A stretch of 64,000 bases of DNA from Stutzerimonas stutzeri (GTDB taxonomy: Bacteria; Pseudomonadota; Gammaproteobacteria; Pseudomonadales; Pseudomonadaceae), in contig NZ_PPXG01000002.1 in NCBI RefSeq assembly GCF_002909485.1, forward strand, positions 186,001 to 250,000, in the 5' to 3' direction. Within the stretch, counting starts at the first letter, position 1, and each line of letters begins with the position of its first letter. Shown piece after piece: positions 38,918-48,822 of this stretch. The translations under genes were made by a program, and so were the position numbers. Below the pieces are notes generated by a model. The model made no database searches. It was not told the origin of the DNA and saw only the letters and a list, made by a program, of their open reading frames with translations.

Positions 38918-39219
38918 CGGGCAAACCGCCGCTCGTTGTCGGCCAGCTTGGCCAGCAGCGCCTGTTCCATGTCGATGCCAAGCTCGCTGCACATCAGCAG
39001 CAGGTACATGAGGATGTCGCCGACTTCCTGGCCGGCATGCTCGAGCTTGTCGGCCGAAAGCTGGCGCGACTCGTCTTCGGTCTGCCACTGGAAGATTTCC
39101 ACCAGCTCGGCCATTTCCACGCTGGCGGCCATGGCGAGATTCTTGGGACTGTGAAAGCGCTGCCAGTCATTCTGGTCGCGGATTGCATGCAGGCGTTGGG
39201 TGATCTGTTCGATGTTCAT
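38914..39219 (-). CDS. MazG-like nucleotide pyrophosphohydrolase
   Basis: All-alpha NTP pyrophosphatase of the dCTPase/RS21-C6 type, 101 aa. The Mg-binding acidic residues lie in EMAELVEIFQW and EVGDILMYLLLM, and RFHSPKNLAMAASVE is family-typical. The frame extends 10 residues upstream, but the Met at 39219 starts the conserved domain. Presumed role is cleaning noncanonical nucleotides. Coupled to cmoM by a 4-base overlap. Confidence 0.85.
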   Translation of the reverse strand: MNIEQITQRLHAIRDQNDWQRFHSPKNLAMAASVEMAELVEIFQWQTEDESRQLSADKLEHAGQEVGDILMYLLLMCSELGIDMEQALLAKLADNERRFAR

Positions 39220-39285
39220 CTGGGACGGGCGGGCTCGTTGGGGCGACAAGCTTCCGTCAGCACGGCGGCGCCCGCAAGGGGCGGA

Positions 39286-40275
39286 TCAGAGACGCCGCAC
39301 TTTCAGCTCACGCTCGATGGCGATCACGCCGGGACGGTAATCGCCCTGCTCAATGGCGCGGATTGCCTGTTCCAGGGTTTGCTCGGCGATCTGCTCGTGC
39401 TGTTGGGAAATCGCATTGACCCGGATCGGCAGGAAATCCAGCAGTTGCGCGTCACCAAAGGTCGCCAGCCGCAGCTGCTCTGGCCACAGCAGATCACGTT
39501 CGCGCAGCGCATCGAAGACGCCTTCGAGCAACACGTAGGCTGTGGTGATCAGCGCATCGGGCAGTGGGCCGCGGTCGAGCAGGGCGAGCATCTGTTCGCG
39601 GCCACAGGCACGGCTGAACTGTTCGGCCTGCAGCACGCTGACCTGGCCCTGATGCTGGGCGAGCGCCTGACGGAAGCCCTCTTCGCGTTGCTGGCTGATG
39701 CGCAAGGCTGGCCGTGCGCTGATCAGGGCGATGCTCGCTTCGGTGGGCGCGTCCAGTGAGCGGGTCAGCTGCGCGGCTGCTTCGCGGTCATCGCTGACCA
39801 CCGAACAGAAATGCTCGGCATCCAGCGCCCGGTCGAGTGCGATCACCGGGGTGCCGCTCGCCTGGAGCTTGCGGTAGCTGGGGTCATCCGCCGGCAGGCA
39901 ACTGGCAACGATCAGCGCATCGCAGCGGCGCGAGCGCAGCACCTGGATGACCTGACGCTCGGTGTCCGGCTCGTCATCGGAACCTGCGATCAGCAATTGA
40001 TAGCCGCGCAAGCGGGCGCGCTGTTCCAGCAGTTTGGCCAGGCGGGCGTAGCTGGGGTTTTCCAGATCCGGAACGATGAATCCAAGGGTTCGCGACTGCC
40101 CGCGGCGTAGCCCGGCCGCTTGCTGATCGAGCTGAAAGCCCTGCTGTTCGGCTACGGCCATCACCCGCTCGACCGTGGCCTGGCTGATGCGCCGCTGAGT
40201 GGCTTTGCCGTTAAGGACATAGCTGGCGGTGGTTACCGATACGTTGGCGAGGCGGGCGATGTCGGTCAGTTTCAA
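39286..40275 (-). CDS. fruR: Catabolite repressor/activator Cra (FruR)
   Basis: LacI-family regulator of the fructose operon that responds to fructose-1-phosphate. The 329-aa protein has an N-terminal HTH with MKLTDIARLANVSVTTASYVLNGKA, a hinge and a periplasmic-binding-protein-like effector domain (GFIVPDLENPSYARLAKLLE). Translation begins at TTG with AGGA seven bases upstream. It is divergent from fruBKA, and a perfect operator palindrome lies between the genes. Confidence 0.95.
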   Translation of the reverse strand: MKLTDIARLANVSVTTASYVLNGKATQRRISQATVERVMAVAEQQGFQLDQQAAGLRRGQSRTLGFIVPDLENPSYARLAKLLEQRARLRGYQLLIAGSDDEPDTERQVIQVLRSRRCDALIVASCLPADDPSYRKLQASGTPVIALDRALDAEHFCSVVSDDREAAAQLTRSLDAPTEASIALISARPALRISQQREEGFRQALAQHQGQVSVLQAEQFSRACGREQMLALLDRGPLPDALITTAYVLLEGVFDALRERDLLWPEQLRLATFGDAQLLDFLPIRVNAISQQHEQIAEQTLEQAIRAIEQGDYRPGVIAIERELKVRRL

Positions 40276-40350
40276 CTACAGGTCCTGGACGGGTGGTTTG
40301 AACTCGGGCTTCTAGAATTACCCAATATTGCGTAATGTGCCAGTCTTAGG

Positions 40351-40362
40351 TGAAACGTTTCA
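40351..40362. promoter_or_regulatory. Cra/FruR operator
   Basis: TGAAACGTTTCA is a perfect 12-bp palindrome matching the Pseudomonas Cra operator core (TTAAACGTTTCA in P. putida). It sits in the fruR-fruB intergenic region, 76 bases from fruR and 108 from fruB, and so can serve both. Confidence 0.8.
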
Positions 40363-40405
40363 GCAGCTGTTCGGTCATAAGCGCCAGCCCAGGATTCGGG
40401 TCATG

Positions 40406-40445
40406 CCGGCGTGCTGTCGTTCGCACGCCGCCGGTATAAAAACAA
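40406..40445 (+). promoter_or_regulatory. fruB leader hairpin plus Hfq/Crc-type A-rich motif
   Basis: A stem GGCGTGC/GCACGCC (40408-40414, 40423-40429) is followed by AAAAACAA at 40438-40445, which fits the AANAANAA catabolite-activity motif bound by Hfq-Crc in pseudomonads. It is about 15 bases upstream of the fruB Shine-Dalgarno sequence. Confidence 0.5.
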
Positions 40446-40469
40446 TCGCGAGCCCGCAAGGAGTTCTCC

Positions 40470-43349
40470 ATGCTTGAGTTGAATGCCCAGCACATCCACA
40501 TGCGTCAGCACGCGGCGGACAAGCCCGCGGCCCTCGCCCTGCTTGGCGAGGTACTGGTTGCCGATGGGCTGGTGGCGCCCGGTTATCACGACGGCCTGTG
40601 CGCACGCGAAGCGCAGGGCTCGACCTTCCTCGGGCAGGGCATCGCGATTCCCCACGGCACGCCGGAAACCCGAGATCAGGTGTTCACCACCGGCGTACGG
40701 CTGTTGCATTTCCCAGCCGGGGTCGATTGGGGCAATGGCCAACTGGTTTATCTCGCCATCGGTATCGCTGCGCGTTCGGACGAACATCTACGCCTGTTGC
40801 AACTGCTGACCCGAGCCCTCGGCGAGGGTGATCTGAGCGAGGCGCTGCAGAAGGCCGAAAGCCCCGAAGCGATCATCGACCTGCTGCAGGGCGCGCCGCA
40901 GGCGCTGGCACTGGACGGCGAACTGGTGTCGTTGGGTGTCACCGCTGATGATTTCGACGAGCTGGCCTGGCAGGGCGTCAAGTTGCTCAAGCGCGCCCAG
41001 TGCGTGGAGCCCGGTTTCAATGCCAGTCTGCCGCTTGGCCAGGCACTTTCGCTGGGTGACGGCCTCTGGTGGCTCAGCAGCGAGCAATCGGTGCAGCGCC
41101 CTGGATTGGCGTTCGTCACGCCCGCGTCGAATCTTGAACACCAGGGCCAGCCCCTCAATGGTCTTTTCGTGCTCGCCAGCCTGGGCGAAGCGCATCGGGC
41201 GATGCTTGAGCGCCTATGCAATCTGCTGATCGAAGGTCGCGGGCAGGAGCTGAGTCAGGCGACTTCCAGCCGCACGGTGCTCGAAGCGCTGGGCGGAGAA
41301 GTGGCTGCAGACTGGCCGAGTGCCCAGGTGCCGCTGGCCAACGCCCATGGTTTGCATGCGCGGCCGGCCAAGGTGCTGACCGAAATCGCCCAGGCGTTCG
41401 AAGGCGATATCCGCGTGCGGCTGGCTGGCAGCGAGAGCTCCGGGGTATCGGTCAAGAGCTTGAGCAAGCTGCTGGCCATGGGTGCGCATCGTGGTCAGGT
41501 GCTGGAATTTATGGCCGAACCTGCCATTGCCGACGATGCGTTGCCGGCGCTGGTGCGTGCGGTGGAAGAGGGGTTGGGCGAAGAAGTCGAGCCGTTGCCG
41601 GCCCTGGGTGAGACGGAGCAACCCGTCACAGCCACGCAACCCGATGAGTCGGCCATCAAGCAAGCCGCCCTGCGCGCAGGCGATCAGGTGAATGGCATTG
41701 CTGCTTCTCCCGGCATCGCCATCGGTCCGGTGCTGGTGCGCAAACCACAGGTGATCGACTACCCCAAGCGCGGCGAGTCGCCTGCAGCGGAGCTGCAACG
41801 GCTGGATGCCGCGCTGAACAGCGTGCACGGCGAGATAGGCAAGCTGATCGAAGCGAGTCAGGTCGCCAGCATCCGCGACATCTTTACTACCCATCAGGCC
41901 ATGCTGCGTGACCCGGCGCTGCGCGAGGAAGTCCAGGCGCGTCTGCAAAAAGGATTGAGCGCCGAAGCAGCCTGGATGGAGGAAATCGAAACCGCGGCGC
42001 AGCAGCAGGAGGCCTTGCACGACAAGCTGCTGGCCGAGCGGGCCGCCGACCTGCGTGACGTGGGTCACCGCGTGCTGGCCTGCCTGGCCGGTGTCGAAGC
42101 CGATCAGGCTCCGGATGAACCCTACATCCTGGTGATGGACGAGGTGGCGCCTTCGGACGTCGCCACGCTGAACGCCCAACGTGTCGCGGGGATTCTTACC
42201 GCTGGCGGCGGCGCCACTTCGCACAGCGCCATCATCGCCCGTGCGTTGGGTATCCCGGCCATCGTCGGTGCCGGGCCGGGTGTGCTCGGGCTGGCGCCAA
42301 ACACACTGCTGCTGCTCGACGGCGAGCGCGGTGAGCTGCTGGTGTCGCCGACCGAGGCGCAGCTGGAACAGGCTCGCAGCGAACGTACCAGTCGCGAAGA
42401 ACGCAAGCGCCTGGCAAATGAGCGTCGCCTGGAGCCGGCCATCACTCGTGACGGTCATCATGTCGAGATCGCCGCCAATATCGGCGCGGCCGGCGAAACC
42501 CCGGAAGCAGTGGCGATGGGCGCCGAAGGCATCGGCCTGCTGCGCACTGAGCTGGTGTTCATGAACCATTCCCAGGCGCCGGATCAGGCAACCCAGGAGG
42601 CCGAGTACCGCCGAGTGCTGGAAGCCCTCGACGGCCGGCCGCTGGTGGTGCGCACTTTGGACGTCGGTGGTGACAAGCCGCTGCCGTACTGGCCGATGCC
42701 AGCCGAGGAAAACCCGTTTCTTGGCGTGCGCGGGATTCGCCTGAGCCTGCAACGCCCGGACATCCTCGAAACCCAGCTGCGTGCCTTGCTCGCTTCGGCT
42801 GATGGCCGCCCGCTGAGGATCATGTTCCCCATGGTCGGCAATATCGACGAGTGGCGCACCGCCAAGGCCATGGTCGACCGCCTGCGCGTGGAGCTGCCGG
42901 TGGCCGATCTGCAGGTCGGCATCATGATCGAGATCCCCTCAGCAGCTTTGATCGCGCCAGTGCTGGCGCAGGAAGTCGACTTCTTCAGTATCGGCACCAA
43001 CGACCTGACCCAGTACACCCTGGCCATCGACCGCGGCCACCCGACGCTTTCCGGCCAGGCCGACGGGCTGCATCCGGCGGTGTTGCGCCTGATCGGCATG
43101 ACGGTCGAGGCGGCCCACGCCCATGGCAAGTGGGTCGGTGTCTGTGGCGAGCTGGCTGCCGACGCGCTGGCGGTGCCGATGCTGGTGGGACTGGGCGTGG
43201 ATGAGCTGAGCGTGTCGGCGCGCAGCATTGCACTGGTGAAGGCGCGCGTCCGCGAGCTGGATTTCGCCACCTGCCAACGACTGGCTCAACAAGCCTTGAT
43301 GCTGCCTGGCGCCCATGAAGTCCGCGCCTTCGTCGGGGAGCACTGCTGA
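40470..43349 (+). CDS. fruB: Fructose PTS multiphosphoryl transfer protein (EIIA-HPr-EI)
   Basis: Cytoplasmic fusion protein carrying phosphate from PEP to FruA. The 959-aa protein has an EIIA-Fru domain (about 1-145, phospho-His62 in GIAIPHGTPE), an HPr domain (about 285-370, His296 in LHARPAK) and an Enzyme I domain (about 405-955, His585 in GGGATSHSAIIA; PEP-binding GSIGTND-like FFSIGTNDLTQY near the C-terminus). All three phosphorylation sites are intact. AAGGAG precedes the ATG. The stop overlaps the fruK start. Confidence 0.97.
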   Translation: MLELNAQHIHMRQHAADKPAALALLGEVLVADGLVAPGYHDGLCAREAQGSTFLGQGIAIPHGTPETRDQVFTTGVRLLHFPAGVDWGNGQLVYLAIGIAARSDEHLRLLQLLTRALGEGDLSEALQKAESPEAIIDLLQGAPQALALDGELVSLGVTADDFDELAWQGVKLLKRAQCVEPGFNASLPLGQALSLGDGLWWLSSEQSVQRPGLAFVTPASNLEHQGQPLNGLFVLASLGEAHRAMLERLCNLLIEGRGQELSQATSSRTVLEALGGEVAADWPSAQVPLANAHGLHARPAKVLTEIAQAFEGDIRVRLAGSESSGVSVKSLSKLLAMGAHRGQVLEFMAEPAIADDALPALVRAVEEGLGEEVEPLPALGETEQPVTATQPDESAIKQAALRAGDQVNGIAASPGIAIGPVLVRKPQVIDYPKRGESPAAELQRLDAALNSVHGEIGKLIEASQVASIRDIFTTHQAMLRDPALREEVQARLQKGLSAEAAWMEEIETAAQQQEALHDKLLAERAADLRDVGHRVLACLAGVEADQAPDEPYILVMDEVAPSDVATLNAQRVAGILTAGGGATSHSAIIARALGIPAIVGAGPGVLGLAPNTLLLLDGERGELLVSPTEAQLEQARSERTSREERKRLANERRLEPAITRDGHHVEIAANIGAAGETPEAVAMGAEGIGLLRTELVFMNHSQAPDQATQEAEYRRVLEALDGRPLVVRTLDVGGDKPLPYWPMPAEENPFLGVRGIRLSLQRPDILETQLRALLASADGRPLRIMFPMVGNIDEWRTAKAMVDRLRVELPVADLQVGIMIEIPSAALIAPVLAQEVDFFSIGTNDLTQYTLAIDRGHPTLSGQADGLHPAVLRLIGMTVEAAHAHGKWVGVCGELAADALAVPMLVGLGVDELSVSARSIALVKARVRELDFATCQRLAQQALMLPGAHEVRAFVGEHC

Positions 43350-44287
43350 TGGCTCGCGTGCTGACCGTCACCCTCAACCCGGCCCTGGACCTGACCGTGC
43401 AGCTGCCGTCGCTGCGCATGGGCGAGGTCAATCGCAGTGAAAGCCTGCAGGTGCATGCCGCCGGTAAGGGGCTGAACGTCGCGCAGGTGCTGGCCGATCT
43501 CGGCCATCAGCTGACCGTCACCGGTTTTCTTGGGGAATCTAATCCGCAAGCCTTCGAACAGCTGTTCGCCGCGCGGGACTTCACTGATGAGTTCGTCCGT
43601 GTCGCCGGTGAAACCCGCAGCAACCTCAAGCTGGCCGAGACGGATGGGCGGGTCACCGATATCAATGGCCCGGGGCTCGCCGTGAGCGAGGGGCAGTGCG
43701 ATGAGCTGCTGGCTCGGCTCCAGCGGCTGGCGCCTGCTCATGACCTCGTGGTCGTAGCCGGCAGCCTGCCGCGTGGCATCGACAGTCAGTGGTTCGTCCA
43801 GCTGCTGAACTCGCTCAAAGAGCTCGGCGTGCGGGTGGCGCTGGATACCAGCGGCGCCGCGTTGCGTGACGGGCTGGCGACCCGGCCGTGGCTGATCAAG
43901 CCCAACGAGGAGGAGCTGGCCGAGGCCCGTGGCGTTGATCTCACCGGTTCTTCGGCGCTGCTGGCCGAAGCGCGACGACTGCAAGCCGAAGGCATCGAGC
44001 ACGTGGTGGTTTCGCAGGGCGCCAATGGCGTCAGCTGGTTCTCGCCGAGCGCGGCGCTGCATGCCCAGCCGCCCAAGGTTCAGGTCGTCAGCACCGTCGG
44101 TGCGGGCGACTCACTGCTGGCCGGCATGCTCCACGGTCTGCTGGAAGGCTGGCCGGCCGAGCGGACCCTCACACACGCCACCGCCATCGCCGCGCAGGCG
44201 GTTGGGCAGGTCGGCTTTGGCATCACTGATACGGCGCAACTGGCCGAACTCCAGGCCGCAGTGCGTCTCCAGCCGCTGAGCCAATAA
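43349..44287 (+). CDS. fruK: 1-phosphofructokinase
   Basis: PfkB-family kinase converting fructose-1-phosphate to fructose-1,6-bisphosphate. The 312-aa protein has the substrate motif HAAGKGLNVAQVL, the anion hole and catalytic Asp in TVGAGDSLLAGML, and KPNEEELAEARG. ATGA overlap with fruB implies translational coupling. Confidence 0.96.
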   Translation: MARVLTVTLNPALDLTVQLPSLRMGEVNRSESLQVHAAGKGLNVAQVLADLGHQLTVTGFLGESNPQAFEQLFAARDFTDEFVRVAGETRSNLKLAETDGRVTDINGPGLAVSEGQCDELLARLQRLAPAHDLVVVAGSLPRGIDSQWFVQLLNSLKELGVRVALDTSGAALRDGLATRPWLIKPNEEELAEARGVDLTGSSALLAEARRLQAEGIEHVVVSQGANGVSWFSPSAALHAQPPKVQVVSTVGAGDSLLAGMLHGLLEGWPAERTLTHATAIAAQAVGQVGFGITDTAQLAELQAAVRLQPLSQ

Positions 44288-44307
44288 CTCGAATAAGAGG
44301 TGAAGGA

Positions 44308-46047
44308 ATGAATCTTCTCATCGTTACGGCCTGCCCCAACGGAATGGTCACCAGCGTGCTGACGTCACGCCTGCTTGAAGCGGCGGCCCATCGTCTGGGC
44401 TGGTCGACTGCCGTGGAAGTCCACGACCCCAAGGCCATTGGCTCGCCGCTGACGCCTGCACAGATCGCCAATGCTGACCTGGTGATCGTGGTGAAAACCG
44501 GGCCGCTGTCATTGCAGCGCTTCATTGGCAAACGCGTCGCGCAATCAACGCCATCCGAAGCGCTGCTCGACCCGGAAGGCTTCCTGCGCAATGCCGCGGA
44601 CAGCGCCAGCGAGCTGCAGCAGGCTGACGAAGCGGACGCCGCGCATACCAGCGGCAAGCCCAAACTTGTCGCCATCACCGCTTGCCCGACCGGTGTAGCA
44701 CACACCTTTATGGCGGCCGAAGCGCTGCAGCAGGCTGCGGTTCGTAAGGGCTACGACCTGCAGGTTGAAACCCGCGGATCGGTGGGCGCGCGCAATGTGC
44801 TGGAAGCGGGCGCCATCGCCGCGGCCGACGTGGTGCTATTGGCTGCAGACATCGAGGTGGATGTGGCCCGCTTCGCCGGTAAGCGCGTCTTCCGCTGCGG
44901 CACCGGCGTTGCGCTCAAGCAGCCTGATGCGACGCTGGATCGCGCGCTGGAAGAGGGCGCGGTGCTAGCTGGAGGCGCCGCTGCCAGCACGGGTGGCGGT
45001 GAGCAGAAGGGCGAGAAGACCGGCGTCTACAAGCATCTGCTGACCGGCGTGTCCTACATGCTGCCGATGGTGGTGGCCGGCGGTTTGCTGATCGCGCTGT
45101 CATTCGTATTCGGCATTGAGGCGTTCAAGGAAGAGGGCACGCTAGCCGCTGCCTTAATGAAGATCGGCGGCGAAACGGCCTTTCAGCTGATGGTGCCTCT
45201 ACTGGCCGGCTACATCGCCTATTCCATTGCGGACCGTCCTGGTTTGGCACCGGGCATGATCGGCGGCCTGCTCGCCGGCACCCTCGGTGCGGGCTTCATC
45301 GGCGGCATCATCGCCGGTTTCGTCGCCGGTTACGCAGCCAAGGCGGTCAGTCGCTGGATTCCCCTGCCAGCGAGTATCGAATCGCTCAAGCCGATCCTGA
45401 TCATTCCGCTGTTGGCGAGCCTGGTCACTGGACTGGTGATGATCTACGTGGTCGGCACGCCGGTGGCGAAGATGCTTGCTGGGCTTACGGAATTCCTCGA
45501 CACCATGGGCACATCCAACGCCATCCTGCTCGGGCTGCTGCTCGGCACCATGATGTGCGTCGACCTTGGCGGGCCGGTCAATAAGGCCGCTTATGCCTTC
45601 TCCGTCGGGCTGCTCGCGTCACAGAGCTATGCGCCGATGGCCGCCACCATGGCGGCGGGGATGGTGCCGCCAATCGGCATGGGCATTGCCACGCTCATCG
45701 CCCGGCGCAAGTTCGCCCAGACCGAGCGTGAAGCCGGCAAGGCAGCGCTGGTGCTGGGCTGCTGCTTCATCTCAGAAGGGGCGATTCCTTTTGCCGCGAA
45801 AGACCCGCTGCGGGTGATTCCGGCCAGCATCGCCGGTGGTGCGCTGACCGGCGCGCTGTCCATGGCCTTCGGTGCAAAGCTGCTGGCGCCCCACGGCGGG
45901 CTGTTCGTGCTGCTGATTCCTAACGCCATCAATCACGCGCTGCTGTATCTGCTGGCGATCCTCGCCGGCAGCCTGGTGACGGGGGTGATCTACGCAGTGA
46001 TCAAGCGGCCCGAGACACAGCCACTCAGTGTTGGGGCGACGGCGTAA
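44308..46047 (+). CDS. fruA: Fructose PTS transporter EIIBC
   Basis: Inner-membrane permease that imports fructose as fructose-1-phosphate. The 579-aa protein has an N-terminal EIIB-prime domain (VTACPNGMVTS), a functional EIIB domain with phospho-Cys in TACPTGVAHTFMAAEAL (about residue 125), a linker, and an EIIC domain from about 235 with roughly 8-10 helices and GGLLIALSFVFGIEAF. AAGGA precedes the ATG; 20 bases separate it from fruK. Confidence 0.96.
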   Translation: MNLLIVTACPNGMVTSVLTSRLLEAAAHRLGWSTAVEVHDPKAIGSPLTPAQIANADLVIVVKTGPLSLQRFIGKRVAQSTPSEALLDPEGFLRNAADSASELQQADEADAAHTSGKPKLVAITACPTGVAHTFMAAEALQQAAVRKGYDLQVETRGSVGARNVLEAGAIAAADVVLLAADIEVDVARFAGKRVFRCGTGVALKQPDATLDRALEEGAVLAGGAAASTGGGEQKGEKTGVYKHLLTGVSYMLPMVVAGGLLIALSFVFGIEAFKEEGTLAAALMKIGGETAFQLMVPLLAGYIAYSIADRPGLAPGMIGGLLAGTLGAGFIGGIIAGFVAGYAAKAVSRWIPLPASIESLKPILIIPLLASLVTGLVMIYVVGTPVAKMLAGLTEFLDTMGTSNAILLGLLLGTMMCVDLGGPVNKAAYAFSVGLLASQSYAPMAATMAAGMVPPIGMGIATLIARRKFAQTEREAGKAALVLGCCFISEGAIPFAAKDPLRVIPASIAGGALTGALSMAFGAKLLAPHGGLFVLLIPNAINHALLYLLAILAGSLVTGVIYAVIKRPETQPLSVGATA

Positions 46048-46096
46048 CGGTTAGCCGAAACGGCTGAACTAAGCCCCATCCATCGTATCCATTGAT

Positions 46097-46138
46097 AGCT
46101 GGCGAGACTTTGTGTCAGGAAGTTTCGCCGGCTTTTTT
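46097..46138 (+). terminator. Rho-independent terminator of fruBKA
   Basis: A 14-bp stem (46097-46110 and 46120-46133) is fully paired, counting two G-U pairs, with a 9-nt loop and a run of six Ts; it ends 38 bases before the gcd start. Confidence 0.85.
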
Positions 46139-46176
46139 GCTTTTTGTTTTTGTATGAACCGGCTGGAGAGCGTTGC

Positions 46177-48570
46177 ATGAGTATCGATTACGGGCCGCGG
46201 CCCATGCGAATTACCCTGACTGCCGCGGTGGTTCTGCTGCTGGGGGTGCTGATGGCGATCGGCGGCGGCTACCTCGCGACATTGGGTGGCTCCTGGTATT
46301 ACCTGCTGGCAGGCATCGGGTTGCTGGTCGTGGCCGGGCTGTTATTCGCTCGGCGCCGCGCCGCGATCTGGCTATACGCGGTGCTGCTGCTGGCAACGCT
46401 GGCCTGGACGCTGTACGAAGTCAGCTTCGACTGGTGGCAGTTGGCGCCGCGGATCGATCTCTGGTGCATCCTTGGGCTCTGGCTGATTCTGCCTTTCGTC
46501 AATCGCAACGTCGGCGATCGGCTGGTCTGGCGTGATGGCGCCAGCGGCCTGCTTGGCTTGGGGCTGCTGGCCGGCGCGCTGATCGCAGGCTACTCGCTGA
46601 CCCAGGATTACCACTCAATCACGGGCGAATTCAGCGACGCGCAGATGCAGGGCCTGAACCCTGAAGGGCAGGCCGGCCAGGTTGCCAGCGAATGGAGAGC
46701 CTATGGCGGCTCCGCCCGCGGCGATCGCTACTCGACGGCTGATCTGATCACTCCAGAGAATGTTGGCAAGCTGAAGAAAGCCTGGGAGTTTCACACCGGT
46801 GATCTTTCCGGCGAGGGTGACCCTGGCGAGATCACTTATCAGGTGACGCCGTTGAAGGTTGGCGACAATCTGTTCATCTGCACGCCGCACAGCATCGCCA
46901 TCGCTGTCGATGCCGACAGCGGTGAAGAGCGCTGGCGTTTCGACCCGAGCATCAATCGCGATGCCGAGTACTACCAGCACATGACCTGCCGCGGCTTGGC
47001 GTTCCATGACGCCACGGCCTACGGCCCCGCAGCGACGGCGCCGTCCGAGCGGCCCGTTGCGCGCTGCGAGCGCCGCCTGTTTCTACCGACCAACGACGGC
47101 ACCCTGGTCGCGCTGGATGTCGAGGACGGCAAGCCCTGCGAGGAGTTCGGTGATGCCGGCGTGGTGGACCTGAAGACCGGCCTGGGCGAGGGTGCGCTAG
47201 GTGTCTACTTGCCGACTTCACCACCGGTAGTGACCGAGAAGCTGGTCATTGTCGGCGGCTCCATCACTGATAACGGTGCGGTGGACTCACCTGGCGGCGT
47301 AATCCGCGCCTATGACGTACGCAGCGGCGAGTTGGTGTGGAATTTCGATCCAGGCAATCCGGACGCAACTGAGCCGTTATCGCCCGGTGAGACCTACGTA
47401 CGCAGTACGCCGAATTCCTGGACCATCGCCACTGCCGACGAATCGCTTGGCCTGGTTTACATTCCCACGGGCAACCAGACCCCGGACCAGTGGGCGGAAC
47501 CGCGCACGCCTGAGTCGGAACGCTTCACCGACACGCTGGTAGCGCTGGACCTGGCGACCGGCAAGGTGCGCTGGGAATTCCAGACCGTGCACCACGACCT
47601 CTGGGATCGCGACCTGCCCTCGCAACCGACGTTGGTCGACATCAACGGGCCGCAGGGCAAGGTACCGGCCATCATCCAGCCCACAAAGCGTGGCGACCTC
47701 TATGTGCTCGACCGTCGCACCGGTGAGCCTATCGTGCCGGTCGAAGAGGTGCCCGTACCCCAGGGCACGGACTACGGCGAATTCACCGCACCGACCCAGC
47801 CCGCATCCGCTGTGAGCTATGCGCCGGAAGCGCCGCTGCGCGAACGCGACATGTGGGGTGGTACACCGCTCGACCAGATGATGTGCCGCATCCAGTTCCG
47901 CAAGCTGCGTTACGACGGTGACTTCACGCCACCGTCCGAGCAGGGTTCGTTGATCTATCCGGGCAACGTCGGCACGTTCAACTGGCCATCGGTAGCGGTC
48001 GATCCGAGCCGGCAGCTGCTGTTTGGTGCGCCGAATTACCTGGCATTCGTCTCGACCATGGTGAAGCGCAGCGACGTTGACCCCGATGAGCGTACCGGCG
48101 GTGGCGAGACCGGGCTGCAGCCAAACCTCGGGGCGCCGTATATGGTACGGCTGGAGCCGTTCATGTCTGTTCTCGGCCTGCCATGCCAGACGCCGCCATG
48201 GGGCTTCGTCACCGCGCTGGATCTGCGCAGCATGAAAAAGGTCTGGATGCACAAGAATGGCACCAGCCGCGACAGTGCCCCACTGGGCATTCCGTTCCCG
48301 GTTGGCACGCCAGCGTTGGGCGGCCCGATCATCACGGCCGGTGGCGTAGGCTTCATGAGCGGTACGCTGGATTACTACCTGCGCGCCTATGACCTGCAGA
48401 CCGGTAAGGAGCTCTGGAAGGGGCGCCTGCCCGCGGGTGGCCAGGCCACACCGATGACCTACGTGTCCGAGAAAAGCGGCAAGCAGTACGTGGTGCAGAT
48501 GGCCGGTGGGCATGGTTCGTTCGGCACCAAGCTCGGTGATTCACTGATGGCGTGGACGCTTGAGGAGTAG
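46177..48570 (+). CDS. gcd: Membrane-bound PQQ-dependent glucose dehydrogenase
   Basis: Oxidises glucose (or a related polyol such as quinate) in the periplasm and passes electrons to ubiquinone. The 797-aa protein has five N-terminal helices (about 8-140) and a C-terminal eight-bladed PQQ propeller, with W-rich repeats GDLSGEGDPGEITYQVTPLKVGD, TCRGLAFHD and VHHDLWDRDLPSQP. The C-terminal GGVGFMSGTLDYYLRAYD is typical. The Met at 46177 has GGAGAG upstream. Glucose is the usual substrate next to sugar genes; quinate is the alternative. Confidence 0.9.
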   Translation: MSIDYGPRPMRITLTAAVVLLLGVLMAIGGGYLATLGGSWYYLLAGIGLLVVAGLLFARRRAAIWLYAVLLLATLAWTLYEVSFDWWQLAPRIDLWCILGLWLILPFVNRNVGDRLVWRDGASGLLGLGLLAGALIAGYSLTQDYHSITGEFSDAQMQGLNPEGQAGQVASEWRAYGGSARGDRYSTADLITPENVGKLKKAWEFHTGDLSGEGDPGEITYQVTPLKVGDNLFICTPHSIAIAVDADSGEERWRFDPSINRDAEYYQHMTCRGLAFHDATAYGPAATAPSERPVARCERRLFLPTNDGTLVALDVEDGKPCEEFGDAGVVDLKTGLGEGALGVYLPTSPPVVTEKLVIVGGSITDNGAVDSPGGVIRAYDVRSGELVWNFDPGNPDATEPLSPGETYVRSTPNSWTIATADESLGLVYIPTGNQTPDQWAEPRTPESERFTDTLVALDLATGKVRWEFQTVHHDLWDRDLPSQPTLVDINGPQGKVPAIIQPTKRGDLYVLDRRTGEPIVPVEEVPVPQGTDYGEFTAPTQPASAVSYAPEAPLRERDMWGGTPLDQMMCRIQFRKLRYDGDFTPPSEQGSLIYPGNVGTFNWPSVAVDPSRQLLFGAPNYLAFVSTMVKRSDVDPDERTGGGETGLQPNLGAPYMVRLEPFMSVLGLPCQTPPWGFVTALDLRSMKKVWMHKNGTSRDSAPLGIPFPVGTPALGGPIITAGGVGFMSGTLDYYLRAYDLQTGKELWKGRLPAGGQATPMTYVSEKSGKQYVVQMAGGHGSFGTKLGDSLMAWTLEE

Positions 48571-48635
48571 GTGAAGCGGGGCAGGTGGCGACGTCGACCG
48601 CGGCGCTCGACATAGCCACCAGCCCCTCACCCTAG

Positions 48636-48658
48636 CCCTCTCCCCAGAGGGGAGAGGG
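48636..48658. repeat. Hairpin repeat, copy 1
   Basis: CCCTCTCCCC-AGA-GGGGAGAGGG, a 10-bp perfect stem. An almost identical stem-loop occurs at 48834-48856 with a different 3-nt loop. Copy 1 is preceded by CCCCTCACCCTAG, as in the widespread family of such intergenic repeats. Confidence 0.75.
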
Positions 48659-48822
48659 GACTGGACCGGGTTGGATTTCAGCTTGGTGGATCGGCTAACG
48701 CCAGGATTGGGCGCTGGGATGAGAGCGTGCTGAGGGTTGTTGCAACTGCTTGATGGGCAGCCCGTGCTCACGCCCCTCGCTTGCTCTGCAACGTCTGCAT
48801 GAATACAAGTGATCCGGCCGCC

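Noticed and set aside
41214..42752. A 512-codon minus-strand open frame within fruB
   Set aside because: Fully overlapped by the HPr/EI part of fruB, which has all phosphorylation motifs; rich in Gln/His/Arg as expected for a complementary frame.
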